Shown: positions 1-11,594, numbered from the stretch's first letter. The stretch is DNA of 64,000 bases from Gongronella butleri (GCA_025201375.1 JAIWZP010000031.1:62001-126000), one strand, 5' to 3'. Notes: a model not told the origin generated them from the letters alone. Numbers and translations: made by a program.

Positions 1-128
1 ATTTTATTTTATTTTATTATCTTTGTAGCGAGGAATGGCAAACTAAGCATTAAAGTGGTACGAAATTGGGGCAAAAGGGAAGCTGATACAAAAAGGAAAG
101 CGCGCCCAAAAATGGCCCGCGGGTTGAT

Positions 129-1255
129 TCAAAGCCACGCGACGACGGCAGCTCCCACAGTGGCAAGCAACGCCATAGGTTGCCATTGCGTGGCAACGGC
201 CGCGGACAGTTTTTTATCATCCTGGGGCGCATCATCATGTGCAGCATGGCTATCAGCGGCTCCCTGCGTGGCCTGCGGGTGGCCCGAGGGGCTCTGGGGC
301 GACGCCGACTCGGGTGATGACTTTTTGTCGTTGCCATTGCTGGATGGGCCGCTCAAAGGGGGGAAGCTCATCGTGCCATCTTGTCGAATAAAATAAAATA
401 AAAAAGGGCATCAGTCATCCAGCACACGCCCTCAGTTGCTTCCTTTTTTGCTTTTCTTTTTGTCTCCTCACCTTGCATGCGGATGGGTTTGGTGTCAAAG
501 GAGCCCTTGCCGTCAAACTTGAACACGCCTGAGTAATACCACACATTTTGATCTTTTTGTCCGATGCGCAGCCAATACGTGCCCGAGGCGAAATCATTCA
601 GGTGGTTGACCTGTGCCAAAATAAAGGTACATCGTCAAAAAAAAATAATGTGCCATGCGACAATGTGCAGCTGGACGCCCCCCCCCAATCCTATCGTTCC
701 CTACGCCACACTTTGTGTACGACAAATGCATCTCGCGCGAACCATGGCCCGCGGCCGCTTTTTGTTTACCTCCAATTGCTGCTTGCCGCATTTGATGGGG
801 TTCTTGGGATCCGTTGCCGCTGCAACGACTCTAAAAATCGCGTCAATGGGATAAAATCGCGGTAAAAAAAAGCGCGTCACTCACTTGGCATTGGTCGCGT
901 CACCCGTCAGCATCTCAATAAAACACGGCTTGTCCACATCCTGCGCGTCCGAGATCCACGAAATCATTGCCTTGTCACCAGCTTTCTAATCTCACACAAG
1001 AAATAAAAACAAATCATCAGACATTTGTGCGCGTAAAATAAACAAAAAAAAAAAAACATGTACCCAAGCGGGCGATTGCGTCCAAGGCTCCTTGAACTAT
1101 CATTGGATGCGCAAAAAGGGTAAATAAGAACTCATGTGTAACGCGGATCAGGATGGCAATTCATGCATGACGTGCTTGAAAGGTTGAAATCTTACAGTGA
1201 TGATGGCATTGGCCATCGAGACGACGGCAGCAAGCGCAAGGACAGTGCTCTTCAT
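129..1255 (-). CDS. Secreted GPI-anchored Kre9/KNH-like protein
   Basis: Six exons: 1255-1196, 1096-1064, 985-885, 830-770, 610-472, 379-129; about 214 aa. The first exon is a signal peptide (MKSTVLALAAVVSMANA) with the ATG at 1255. The mature part has the pattern of the Kre9/KNH N-terminal (Ser-Thr-rich GPI-anchored) family: a W-x(n)-AGDKAMISW start, a central beta-rich stretch and a YWLRIG...WYYSGVF segment, about residues 20-130. A Ser/Pro/Asp-rich spacer follows, then a hydrophobic tail ending AAVVAWL, as expected for a GPI-attachment signal. By family, it should sit at the plasma membrane or wall and may act in beta-glucan assembly; the precise role is not known. The frame continues through all five introns, but the last uses an AAG acceptor (380-382). 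Good confidence in the gene, moderate in function. Confidence 0.8.
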
Positions 1256-1731
1256 CGTGTGGTGCTAAGCTGGTGAAGAAAAAAAGACCGCAAATGGGAG
1301 GGAGATCAGAGGATATGCAATGGTTGAAAAAGTGAAGAAAAAAAGACTACCATTAAAAAAAAAGTCGCTCGTTATAAACGTCGGCAGCCCATCGGCCAGT
1401 TTGACCCATGAGTGTGGCCTTGGATAGTTTCAGCGGCCATGTTTGTTTGTTCGCACGTTTAAGACGGCAGAAAATAAGGTCTTGTCGCAGAAACAAGCAA
1501 AATAACAAGCAAAAAAAAAGTTTATTATTGTGTGCTGTGTTGTAACAATGAAAAATGGGATGCATAAAGAAGGGACAGGGAACTGAAACGCGGGGGATGA
1601 GGGTAAAAAAAAAAAAAGGAGGAAAGAAAAAAAGAGGGATGGAGAGACAGTGACAAGCGATTTGAGCGAGGACACAAATAGAGGGGGAGAGAAACGAGGG
1701 GAATACACTAAAAAGAGGGAGGGGATGCGAT
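1256..1731. other. Intergenic, no gene seen
   Basis: Space between the 3' end of RLP24 and the start of the Kre9-like gene, both on the minus strand. It contains A/T runs and purine-rich stretches. The open frames here are low-complexity (Phe/Pro/Ser-rich) and have no splice-supported continuation. It presumably holds the promoter of the Kre9-like gene and the 3' UTR of RLP24. Confidence 0.6.
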
Positions 1732-2376
1732 CTATTCCTCCATGTCCATGGATTTGACTTGCTCTTGTTCGACCTTGGCGGCTTGGTAGCGCTTCTTGGC
1801 CTCGAGGGGAGCCATTTCGATGTTTTGCTCGACGAGTCGCAGGTTTTCGGCCTTTTCCATGTCGGTCTTGCCGGCCATGCGGTTCTTGTAAAAGACACGC
1901 TCGCGCTTGGCACGAATCTCCTGCACACGCTTCATGGCCTTGATCGTCGTCGCCATCAAATTACGATCGTAGCGCACAGGCACATTGCGGCGCTTCTCAA
2001 ACTCGAATGTCGAGTCCTACAAGAATAAAAAAAAGGTGAGCAAATGGAATCTGGCTGCCCGAGTGAGGGGGATGAGGGCCGCAATGGGGCCACGACTATT
2101 TCGATGCATTTCACTTACAATGACCATTTCCTTGCCAGCCGACTTGCGGAAGGCCTTGGTCCAGCGCACCTTACGGGGGTTGCGCTTCATTTTGAAGTTC
2201 TTGTTGCATTTCGAGCGGCAGAAACGGAAGGTCTAATAGAATGGAGAGCAAGATCAGTCAGCAAAAGATCATTTCACCATAAAAATGCCGTTTACCTTGC
2301 TGTCATTGCGCACAAACATCGTGCCGTGCCCAGGGTAGCAAGGACCCGAGCAAAAATAACAGCGTTCAATATGCAT
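1732..2376 (-). CDS. RLP24: Ribosome biogenesis protein RLP24 (L24e family)
   Basis: Three exons: 2376-2296, 2232-2119, 2016-1732; 159 aa. The start is the ATG at 2376, giving [18 protein letters not shown], the classic L24e zinc ribbon (CxxC near residues 6-9, second pair FRFCRSKC near 30-36). [19 protein letters not shown] is the diagnostic RLP24/L24e signature, and the acidic, charged C-terminal half distinguishes RLP24 from ribosomal L24. In yeast Rlp24 holds the place of L24 on pre-60S particles from the nucleolus to the cytoplasm, where Drg1 AAA-ATPase releases it so that L24 can bind. The protein is shorter than yeast's (199 aa). Introns are 63 and 102 nt with ordinary GT-AG ends. Confidence 0.95.
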
Positions 2377-2794
2377 GGTGGGGTGGCAAACAAAATGAAA
2401 AGCAACAAAGAGAAAAAAAAAAAAAGGAAAGAAAAAAAGAAAAGACGATCAAATAAAGCGGGCAATCATTGCCGCAGGCGAAAGGTGGCTTGGTCCAACG
2501 ATGGCCATCCTCCAATCCCCGTTCTGCATTTCAATGCGTAATAAATTTGAAACCTGCATGGAAAAATTTCCCCTGATGGCACGCTGCCCCTCTTTGTACG
2601 GCGATTCTTTTGTTCATTTTTAGTGCCAAATCCCACCCAGAGGCACTCAAATTTTGGCAGATGAATACTGGCAAAGGACAGCACGTATGCACCAATTTCT
2701 GTAGGCATTGGCAACGCAGAATCAGAAATAAAGGGTTTTTTTCCGCGAAAACGACGAACTTGGCATTGAACGCCAGATTCCTTAGAGACATTGG

Positions 2795-4380
2795 CGTTTG
2801 AAGGCTCATTTTGTGCGCATGGATTGGGTCCAGGTGTGGGTATGAATTTCAAAGCACATTTTATTGTGCCAATATGGTCAAATCACGCTTTTTGAAAATC
2901 AAGATTTTGTGAATGCCATTTTAGCGGGGACTTTATGGAAACCAGTGAAGGAATGCCATACACATGAGCTTCAAGACTTGGGCATCTCAGGCACATGTTT
3001 TTGTCTCGGTGGTGGCGCGTCAATGGCGAGTAATCATCGATTATCGTGATTTTTACTAAAATACATTTGTTCCCGGCATTTTCTCTATTTGATCTCCTAA
3101 AACTTTTGCGATCCACAAGGGTCCAAATTGCTCTTCAACTTTGATACCTGCATCAAGTTGCCTTCATGAAGCAAAATCAAGTTTATCCAAAATTAGCAAG
3201 ACAATCGCACCCTTTGTATTCAGCGCGTCCTTTGTGTTGATTGAACTAGTTGAAAACAGATATACCGTGTGACATGCGTTGCCGTCGACACCTTTGCTAC
3301 TTGCAACAAAGCAGGTACAATAGTGCAATAAAAAGTTGTACCAGTCCAAACCATAAAATAACAATTTTGCGTATTTTCGTGAGTTTGTGTTTAACTAAAA
3401 TCCTCGAAATCAGGTGCAATGCGTAAAGCGTGTTGATGTGCACATTCTTTCGTCAGTCAGCGAAGTTCTATCGAGCCTAGAACAATAAGAAAATGAAAAA
3501 ATACCGTCTTCTTCGAAAATTTAGAATTTCTATCTCAAATTTTTCTTTCACGGCATTGGCACAAGCAACAAACTCGCAACGGATAGCTTGTTCGCACGCG
3601 CTGTGTGTTTTGGAGAAGATTGCCTGGAAGAAAGGCATGCAAAATGCAACCAACGCAAAATCATCGTGATACCTTATCCAATTATTTTTATGGGCATCGT
3701 ATCGCGTCGTTAAATAATGCAAAATGTACAAGGCAGCGCGCTCTATCCATTGCGCTTGGTTTGCAAGATTTGAATTAGTAGGAAGCTCATTAAAACGCGC
3801 TTTTGCGTTTTGAATTTTCGGGTCAATTGAAACTTTTTGCACGTTCTTGCTACACGTTGCTGCAAGCAGCAAAAATGCAACTGTTGTATTTGACAGCCCA
3901 ATGCAACTAGTTTGAAACAGATTTATTAGTGCAACGAGCGCACAAATTGCAAAAAGCTAGAATTATTTTGCTTACCATGAATTATTTTGGTTTTGCTGCA
4001 TTGGAGCAGCTTGGTGCAAATAGCAATATTGAAGCTCTTTGCGGTCCCGTACGGCTGACAAAATTTTCGGACAGAATGCATAGGGGAAATGTCGAGTATA
4101 AGCAACTTTAGTGAAAATCGCGATAATCGACGTTTTCTCTCCATTGAAACGTGCCTGCAAGACAAAACCAAGTGGATTCAGATGCTACGACGCTGACACA
4201 CATGGTGGTGCCACTATTTCACCAATTTTCAAAATCCCCCCGCTAAAATGGCATTCTCAAAGTCCTAATTTTTATAAAGCGTGATTTGACCGCGTTCGCA
4301 CAACACAACATGCCCTTGAATTTACGTCACAGGTAGACCCCATCCTTGCGTGCAAAACCAACTCTCAACTCTGCTGTAAT
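2795..4380. repeat. Foldback (long inverted repeat) element, copy 1
   Basis: About 1.6 kb of non-coding DNA whose two halves are diverged inverted copies. The left arm (about 2795-3200) has GGTCAAATCACGCTTT at about 2876, GTGAATGCCATTTTAGCGGGG at about 2911 and a CGATTATCGTGATTTT motif near 3037. The right arm (about 3960-4380) has the reverse complements: CGCTAAAATGGCATTC near 4242, AAGCGTGATTTGACC near 4277 and AAAATCGCGATAATCGACG near 4113. Four further copies lie in this window. No open reading frame in it looks like a transposase. Ends are approximate because the arms have diverged. Confidence 0.8.
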
Positions 4381-4604
4381 CAAACACATCGCGATTAGCG
4401 TCTGAAATTCGTATTTCACATGAAAATAGGTGGCAATGCATCACGGGCAGCCTGCAGCATCTTTTAAAATATGATGGAGAGATGGAGAGATGTTGGATTT
4501 ATTGGGCTGGCAATTAGAGTGATTCTAAATGTTGGCTGCAAAGGGAGAAAAGGGAAAAAAGAAAAAAAAAGACCGGCCGGTGAAGGGAAAGGGTGGCAAC
4601 GCGT

Positions 4605-6113
4605 CTAGAGGTATCGTAATTGAGTGGCAGTGTAGTGTGTAGGCTTCCAGTGCAACTTTTCGCCTAGAATGGTGCGTCTGTTTTTAAGCTTGTTGCGGTC
4701 GAATTGCTCAATGACCTTTTCGCCAAGACAAATGATGTGTTGGCCACGATAATAGCGCAGCGCCCCGATGTTCTGCAGTGTGTGGAGGACGTCCTTGTCT
4801 GTGATGGAGGTATGGTGCGAGATTTCTTCGATGGTAATGTCCTCGGTGGTGGTGAGCAGCAAATCGACGATCGTTTCTGTCCAATAGGCGCGATACGACA
4901 AGAGGCCCAGATCAGACAGTGGTTTTTCGGGCGAGCCTGTGCGCTGCTCAACCTTGGATAACTCATACGAGAATTGGATGAGCAGGCGGCCATAGCCCAT
5001 GCGCTGGTATTGTGGCAGCGTCAAAATACACGCGACATTGTAATTTTCGGACGATTCCTTTTCCTTGCTAAAGTAGCCGATCAAATGGTGGCCATATTCG
5101 TCGCGCTCGGTCATGCAGTAAAACAAAAATGGATCAACGTCATAGTAGAGGGTCTTGTGGTCGAGAAACAGCTTGGAAAGCAAGCAAAGATTGCGGCACC
5201 ATGTTCTCTGCTTGCGTCCGTCAATTTCAAAGAATGAGATGGATTCGTGGCGATAGATCTCGTTGCCGGGCGGGTGCTGTAGCTGGCAGTGCAGGCGATG
5301 GCGCTCCAATTGCCTTGGCGAGACGTAAAACGAGAGGCAAAATTCGCAAATGTACAGGATGTCGCAGTAGGCAAACTCGACCGGATAGGGCGAGAAATAC
5401 CACGTCTCGGCCTGATGCTTGCCCATTTGGATCAAATTGAAATTCTTGACGCGCGCAATCTCGCTGACACACTGCGTCATGGACCCGCTTGTGCGCAATT
5501 GCTCGATTTCGTCCTTTTTCGAAAAGGTCTTTTGCTTTTTGTTCTCTGCTGCCGCATCGTCGTCGTCGTCGTCGTCGGCCGGCGCGACCACGCCGCCAGG
5601 CGTCTCTTGGTCGTCCAGGACAAATTCGACGGGCGTGGCATCCGGGGTAGCGTCATCATCTTCAGGGTATTTGCGTTTTTGCGGCGAATCTGCGGCGGCC
5701 GCGCCATTGCTGGATGATGGCGTCGCTGCATGGCCAGCCGTGGAAGCTGTCGGTGTGGACGGCGGGACGGAGGACTCCTTTTTGACCTGTTGTTGCTGTT
5801 TTTTCGCGGCAGCTTTCTTTTTGGGCGAGGGAAATGTGATGGCACGCGTAAAATCGAGACGTGATATGGGCACCCATTCATCCAAACGCTTGTTGAATTC
5901 CACATAATGCACGTAAAACTCGGTGCCGCGATTCAGGACAGAGCGTTCCAGCAGAATCTCGGCCATACGAAACTCGCTGTCGTTGCTGCTGTTGATCTTT
6001 TGCACAAAAAGCTTGCAATTGAGCGGTTTAGATAGAAACTTTTCCCTTTCCTGTTGCTGCTCGGGTGTCAGCACAGGTGCCGAGGTCGACGAGGGTTGTG
6101 TGGCGACCGTCAT
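4605..6113 (-). CDS. ESA1: MYST histone acetyltransferase ESA1 (KAT5/Tip60)
   Basis: Single uninterrupted exon, 502 aa. Order: chromo-barrel/tudor-knot domain at about residues 30-90 (FYVHYVEFNKRLDEWVP, preceding a Lys-rich nuclear segment); a disordered linker with an Asp run at about 178-184; the MYST C2HC finger (CDILYICEFCLSFY...RHRLHC) at about 250-285; and the acetyl-CoA domain with ACILTLPQYQRMGYGRLLI (catalytic Cys plus Q/RxxGxG/A loop) and GSPEKPLSDLG (catalytic Glu). The conserved Lys autoacetylated in the family lies in LFLDHKTLYYDVDPF. ESA1 is the catalytic subunit of NuA4 and acetylates H4 and H2A in the nucleus. It is one of the few intronless genes here. Its start is 225 bp from the divergent MEMO gene. 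Length compares with 445 aa in yeast; the linker accounts for the difference. Confidence 0.96.
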   Translation of the reverse strand: MTVATQPSSTSAPVLTPEQQQEREKFLSKPLNCKLFVQKINSSNDSEFRMAEILLERSVLNRGTEFYVHYVEFNKRLDEWVPISRLDFTRAITFPSPKKKAAAKKQQQQVKKESSVPPSTPTASTAGHAATPSSSNGAAAADSPQKRKYPEDDDATPDATPVEFVLDDQETPGGVVAPADDDDDDDAAAENKKQKTFSKKDEIEQLRTSGSMTQCVSEIARVKNFNLIQMGKHQAETWYFSPYPVEFAYCDILYICEFCLSFYVSPRQLERHRLHCQLQHPPGNEIYRHESISFFEIDGRKQRTWCRNLCLLSKLFLDHKTLYYDVDPFLFYCMTERDEYGHHLIGYFSKEKESSENYNVACILTLPQYQRMGYGRLLIQFSYELSKVEQRTGSPEKPLSDLGLLSYRAYWTETIVDLLLTTTEDITIEEISHHTSITDKDVLHTLQNIGALRYYRGQHIICLGEKVIEQFDRNKLKNRRTILGEKLHWKPTHYTATQLRYL

Positions 6114-6338
6114 TCACAAATAAAAAACGAAAAAAACAAAAACCAGGCAAGAAAAGCAAGAGAAAGAAAACGAAAACAATGGAAACAGGGCGCTCTGCGA
6201 ATATTGAGCTAATTTTGGTCGATGCTGATTCGCCAATGGTCCGCCCGCATGACCCCGCCTCCTCCTTGCCCCCAAATTCGGACGCCCTCGGTTTTAGTTT
6301 TGTTCTCTTTCCTTTCGCCCTCTTTTTTTTCACACACC
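6114..6338. promoter_or_regulatory. Divergent promoter, ESA1 / MEMO
   Basis: Only 225 bp separate the two start codons, so both core promoters must lie here. The sequence has A-rich DNA next to ESA1 and a pyrimidine-rich stretch ending in a T run just before the MEMO ATG. I see no clear TATA box. Confidence 0.6.
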
Positions 6339-7579
6339 ATGACCAAGACACGACGCGCCACGCACGCCGGCAGCTGGTATACAGACAACAGTAAGAAGGC
6401 GACTCTTTGGAACAGCTCCAGACCCTTTGTACCCGTGGTTTAGCGGCCAATTCGCCCCTTTTTTGATTTTTCTGCTTTTGTTTCTTAGAGACAGAACTGG
6501 ACCGACAGCTGGACCGGTTCATAAGCGACGCCAACGACATTGGTGCTCAGAGCAATGTCAAGGCCATCATTGGACCGTGAGCAATTGGCCCCTAAAGGAA
6601 TCAAAAGCGCATCTTACGCGTCGTTTTTTTTTTATATTCAGGCACGCAGGCTTTGCTTACAGCGGCCCGACGGCTGCTTACGCGTACAATTGCATCGACA
6701 TTGAGCAAGTGTAAGTAATAAGCGGGTGAAACAATCTAGGATTGCATGGACTCATGTTGTTTTATGGAAAAAAAAACAAGGGAGCGCGTCTTTTTGCTGG
6801 GCCCATCGCACCATGTATACCTGCAAGGATGCGCACTCTCGCAATGCGACGAGTACGCGACGCCCCTGGGTAATCTGGCGCTGGACAGAGACACGCTCGA
6901 CGAATTGGCCGCCACCAATCAATTTACATGGATGGGCAAGGATGTAGACGAGGATGAGCATAGCATTGAGATGCATCTTCCCTATGTGTACAAGATCTTT
7001 GAAAGGTAGCATAAAAAAACGGACAAACGACGCGTCGTCGTGCTCATCACCTTTTTTTTTTTTTTGCTTTTTTTTTTCTTTTTTTTCAGCAAAATTGATC
7101 AGATCAAGGTGGTGCCGATCCTTGTGGGTGCGACCAATGCTGAAAAGGAGAGGCAATATGGCAGATTGCTTGCGCCGTACCTCCAAGATCCCAAGACACT
7201 ATTCATTGTGTCCAGCGACTTTTGCCATTGGGGCCAACGCTTCCGATACATGTATTATGAAGACGAGGCTGGAGGTGGCCGCACATTGACCTCGCACGAC
7301 AAGTCAATGACCGTGCCTATCCACGAGTCCATCCGGGCATTGGACCAGGCGGGTATAGCTACGATAGCATCTTTGGATTTTGACGCGTTTCAAGATTATC
7401 TGGCCAGGACGCGAAACACGATTTGCGGGCGGCATCCAATCGGCGTGCTGCTTGCCGCTGTGGAGTGCGTGTCGTCGTCCAACAAGCGATGCATCTTCAC
7501 CAATTATGCGCAGAGCAATGCATGTCAAACCGCCAAAGATAGCAGTGTCAGCTATGCAAGCGCCTACATCACGCTGTAA
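6339..7579 (+). CDS. MHO1: MEMO-family protein
   Basis: Five exons: 6339-6390, 6489-6576, 6642-6710, 6781-7005, 7090-7579; 307 aa (human MEMO1 is 297). Family hallmarks are present in order: RATHAGSWYTD at the N terminus, AIIGPHAGFAYSGPTAAYAY, RVFLLGPSHHVYLQGCALS, VVPILVGAT, VSSDFCHWGQRFRY and GRHPIGVLLAAVE. The conserved His, Asp and Cys residues of the shallow metal/redox pocket (HAG, GPSHH, SSDFCHWG) are intact. MEMO resembles class III non-haem-iron dioxygenases; it has been linked to copper and redox balance and, in yeast (Mho1), to filamentous growth. Intron 3 ends in an AAG acceptor (6778-6780), the only acceptor giving the correct frame, though the run of nine A next to it could hide a length error. 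The gene symbol follows yeast. Confidence 0.93.
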
Positions 7580-7589
7580 AAAGAAAAAA

Positions 7590-7595
7590 AATAAA
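7590..7595 (+). promoter_or_regulatory. AATAAA poly(A) signal, MEMO gene
   Basis: Canonical AATAAA 11 nt after the MEMO stop codon. Only the motif and its position support it. Confidence 0.45.
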
Positions 7596-7793
7596 CTTGG
7601 ACCGCTCTGGACCAAAACGAGGGGTCTAAAAATAGGCACCCCTTTTTTGGCCAGTTGGGTGGCCCGATTGCCCATCCCCCTCCTTTTTTTGCTTTTTTTG
7701 CTTTCTTCTCCTCCTTTTCTTTTATCTCTTCCACTTTTTTGTTTCTTTTTCTTTTTTTCTTTCTTGTAAGCTTTTTTTATATCTGGGTTTTGG

Positions 7794-9729
7794 ATGGGGC
7801 AAAGCAGCAGTAAAATAGACGCGAGCATGCCGTTTGCAAGCGTGGAATACGACGAGCGCGACGAAGACGAAGCCACCGACTCGCTGGTGTGCTCTCAGTC
7901 GAGCTTGTTCCACAAGACGCAGAGTCTGAGCCATACCGTGGACGACACCGATACCCCCTGTGCTTGGATGCATCTTTTAAACGACATTCAATATGTAGAC
8001 CGCACATACTACCCATCCAGCGACGAATTGCTCCGTCCACTGCCGCCCCTGCCGCGCTTGTGCGATTATCCGAGCAGCAGTACAAGCAGCGTCAATAGCA
8101 GCATCCCTACCAGCCTTGTCCAACGAGCCTATTCGTCATTGTCGCTCTCCCCATCATCACCCCTGCCCGTTCGCCACCCCCTGACGACAGCGACAACGCA
8201 CACCCTGACCATGGCCGATCTGCAACAACAGGACAAACACCTGCAGACAATCCATCTCGCGCATCAGAACCTTACCACTCTGAGCGCCAACATTGGCCTT
8301 TTCACAATGATCCGCCGCCTCAACCTGTAAGCAACCTGGCCAATCTCGGGGCGCCCTTTTTTTTTATATTTTATTTGAAAAAAAAGGGAGGGGAAAAAAA
8401 AAAGAGGGCTTTTTTTTTTTTTTTTTGCCCATAAATGTATAGAGTGGAGGGCAAAGCGCACTTTTGGGCAGCTTTATGCAATGCGACCCGTCCCATTTTT
8501 TTTATTATTTGTTGATGGCGAACCAACAGGACAAAGGGGAGGAGGTTGTACCACCGTGTCATCTGCATCTCACACTCACCCGCCCCTTTTTTCCCCTCGT
8601 TTTCCCCTCAATTTTTTTTATTTCTAGGAGCAACAATCAATTGACTAGGCTGCCTGAATCCATTGGCTATTTGCAGCAATTGGAGAGCTTATCACTGCAA
8701 GACAACCGGCTGACGTGCTTGCCCGACACGCTGGGATATCTTGTGGGATTGGTAGAATTGGACGCGTCGCGCAATCAATTGACGCGTCTTCCGAGCTCGT
8801 TGGGCTATCTAGACAAGCTGCAGAGCCTGCATGCTGGACACAATGGCATCCGCGATCTGCCCGTGCAAATGGTGTCTGGTCTGCGCACTCTGGTCATCCT
8901 CGACGTGTCGCATAATCCAATTTCGGTTCTACCTGCAGAAATCACTCAATTGCATTTCCTCCGTCGCCTCATTCTGGATGGTTGCCCCCTGGAGGCCATC
9001 ATCCACCATTCCACCATGCACCCCGCCGACGCATCAAGCTCCCTCACCCTACCCCTGCCGCCAATGCCATTGTCACCGCTCGTACGCGCCAATTCGGCCT
9101 CCTCACTTTCGCAAAATCGATTCATCACGAGCCGTGCGCTGCCATTGCTCCCTCCGAGCGCATCCGACGCGAATCTCGGCGACAATGGCGATGAAAATGA
9201 CATGGACAGCGACAATATGGACCACCAACACCAGCACAATGCGCATGCATATTCACTTCGACACAATCCGCCCAGTTTACGAGAACAATGTGCGCGCCAG
9301 ATCGTGCGTCAGAATCTGCACGTGGATGATGCATTGCCCGAGCATCTCGTGCGCTATCTGCAGACCGCGACGCCATGCACATTGTGCCGCTCGCCATATT
9401 TTGACACGTATGTGCGGCGTGGAAGGTGGATTGAACGCGGAAATCGCTGGATCCCGCTCGAATATCGCTTGTGCAAAGCCCATTTCTCCACACAGCAAGA
9501 CAGACTGCTGTATCTCTTCTCACAAGAACAGCTGCCCACGCTCACATCACCCTACATGCAACCCTATCGCGCCTCATTGCCCGAAATAACACGCGACCCG
9601 CCACCACGACCCGCCACACCCAACAACAATGCCGCTCCACCGGCAAAATTCAGGTCTCATCGCATGAAGGTCATGAATCGCAATCAATCCGGCTTCCTCT
9701 CCTTATCAAAGCTGCAGGTTGCAGGCTAA
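7794..9729 (+). CDS. Leucine-rich-repeat protein with N-myristoylation signal and Cys/His C-terminal module
   Basis: Two exons: 7794-8326 and 8628-9729; 544 aa. It begins MGQSSSK, a good N-myristoylation motif, so membrane attachment is likely. A Ser/Thr-rich, acidic disordered region follows (to about residue 150), then about 7 Leu-rich repeats of the LxxLxLxxNxLxxLPxxLGxL type (residues about 150-320). A disordered linker leads to a C-terminal module at about 390-490 with CTLCRSPYF ... EYRLCKAHF (CxxC and CxxH), which could bind zinc. LRR proteins of this type act as scaffolds in Ras/cAMP or polarity pathways. I cannot assign an ortholog. The 301-nt intron has long T and A runs and splits the first repeat (MIRRLNL / SNNQLTRLPES), which joins in frame. 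Confidence 0.85.
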
Positions 9730-10929
9730 CAATCGCGCCTGTATTCCAATTTCCCTTGTACTAGCTGCGTTTTTCTCTCCCCCTTTCCTCTTTGTTACTT
9801 TTTTATTCCTGGAATCTGTTTATTTATTGTTTACTCATGTATATATTTCTTTTGCGTCAAAGTAAAAAGCCGCATCTTCTCGCTCAAAACAAAAAAAAAG
9901 TGAAAAAAAGCCATCATTTCGGCATAACATCGCCAAGAATGGATGGACCATGCCTAAACGCCACTTTGTTGGATGGATGTGCTTGATTTTTATACGCGCA
10001 TCATGCTCGTGGTCGTGTGTAACGCGGGCCAGTTGGCCGGAAATTCAAATCGCCTTTGAAATCCGCGTTTCTGGCTTACGCGCTAAACGCTTCCTTGCTC
10101 GTGTAACCACCAACGACCCCGCGATGGCCAATAAACGCGTCACAGTTCACTTGACGCCGTGCCCGATGCTTCGGGACTCGCTGACGAGCTGTGACAAAGG
10201 CAACTGACGCGTCTTTTTTTTATTTTTTTCACAAACACGGCTAGCAAAAGCGTGTTGCGCGCGTTAAAAGATGGTCTTGGCGTGCTATTGCATGCTTGCT
10301 TTTGGGGTGCGACTTTTTGAACCCAACTCAGCTCGTCAAAATGCGAATGCTACTGACACTTTACCAAATGACGTGCCCTTTTCCTTTTTTTTTATTTCTT
10401 TCACTATTGTGGTTAGCCTTGAGAATTTCCGCGTGGACGGAGAATACAAGGGTGTGAATTTCTCATTAATCGCTATCTTCGTGTCGACTTTTGTGCAGAT
10501 TTTCCGATCGATGGCTGCGATTTTGCAGATCGGCAAGATCTGTGCTGCTTGCCGACCAGAAAATCAGCGGTCCCCTTTTTATTCCAGCTTTTTTTGGAGT
10601 CTAACGATGCCTGTGCCAAGAAAATCGCGGCGTTGCGCGTGAAATGTCGCGTGCTTTCCAATCATGCCGTGTGTGTTCGCGTTTTGGTGCTTCATATTTT
10701 AATCGTTCCCCCCGCAATAGAAACGTACAATTGGGCATTTGTCACACCGAATTGGGCCTGTGTCGCACGGTCAGGGGTCCAATTTTGGTAATTGGGCGAA
10801 ATCGGTCCTCCTGGGGCAAAAAAAAAAAAAAAAGAGCCCCAGGTTTCACTTTCTCTTGCCTTTTTTTGCTTCTTTTTTCCAGAACCTGTCGGCCGCCCCT
10901 TTCCTCCAGCACTTTTTTTTTTATTCAGC
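9730..10929. other. 1.2 kb intergenic region, no gene seen
   Basis: Frames are short, overlapping and rich in low-complexity residues. A pyrimidine tract ending ttattcagC lies immediately before the next start codon (10930), looking like a splice acceptor. A 5' UTR intron or an unrecognised first exon of the GSKIP-like gene is therefore possible. Confidence 0.5.
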
Positions 10930-11594
10930 ATGCGGTTTGGTTCGCTCTTGGAGGAGCTCGACTCTATCACCAAGGACTACGATTATGGAATTGTGCCGGG
11001 ATCTGCCGCCGTCTTTGTAAAAGACGAAATTATGGGTATTGGCCGCTTGGATATGACGCTCCTTGAGGGCTTGATGATCGTCGTCGAGGTGTCGAACCAA
11101 GGCTACATGGTAGGGAGGGCACAAAAATAGTGAAATTGGCGTGTTGCATTGGCCTCTGCATGAACATGCATTGATTTTTTTTTATTTTTTTATTTTTTTA
11201 GATTGCGTCGTCGACGCCATTGTCGGACGACGCCAAGGCCTCGTCAGCGTCCGAGCGCATCCAAGAGTTTGTGGACCAGCGCTGGTTCGAGACCATGGAA
11301 GACCTGCTAATGACGGCGTCGCCCATGTTTCGCGACCGATTCCAAGCAACACTGTACGACAAGTTGCAGCAGGTGCAGCAGCAGCAATTGGATGGTGCGC
11401 CTGTGCCCGATGGCAGCGCACCGGCCGTTGAGGCATTGCCGCATGATCAGCAACAATCGCCCATTCTCTACAGCCATGCCAACGACGTGACCCTGCCCCC
11501 CAATACCATACCCTCGCATCCCAGTGCCTCATTTGACGATACCTCCAAGCAGCAGCAAGACTTTATGGACGAATTGAATCAATGGATCCATTAG
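10930..11594 (+). CDS. GSKIP-domain protein (small, stand-alone)
   Basis: Two exons: 10930-11109 and 11202-11594; 190 aa. Residues about 20-120 match the pattern of the GSKIP domain (GSK3-beta interaction protein): a beta-rich start (AAVFVKDEIMGIGRLDMTLLEGLMIVVEVSNQGYMI), a short linker, and a terminal helix RWFETMEDLLMTASPMFRDRF that corresponds to the family's E-x-LL-x-x-SP-x-(F/Y)-x-x-x-F signature. A Gln/Pro/Ser-rich tail follows. In animals GSKIP binds GSK3 and PKA, and the domain also occurs in the CLU/TIF31 mitochondrial-clustering protein; here it is alone. The exact start is uncertain since a splice-acceptor-like CAG directly precedes the ATG. Confidence 0.6.

Noticed and set aside
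2044..2541. 165-aa plus-strand frame
   Set aside because: Antisense to RLP24 exons and its introns, ending in an A run coding Lys; RLP24 is clear on the other strand.
3477..3872. 131-aa minus-strand frame inside foldback copy 1, considered as a transposase remnant
   Set aside because: No DDE, helicase or HTH-like motif, and equivalent frames are not kept in the other four copies.
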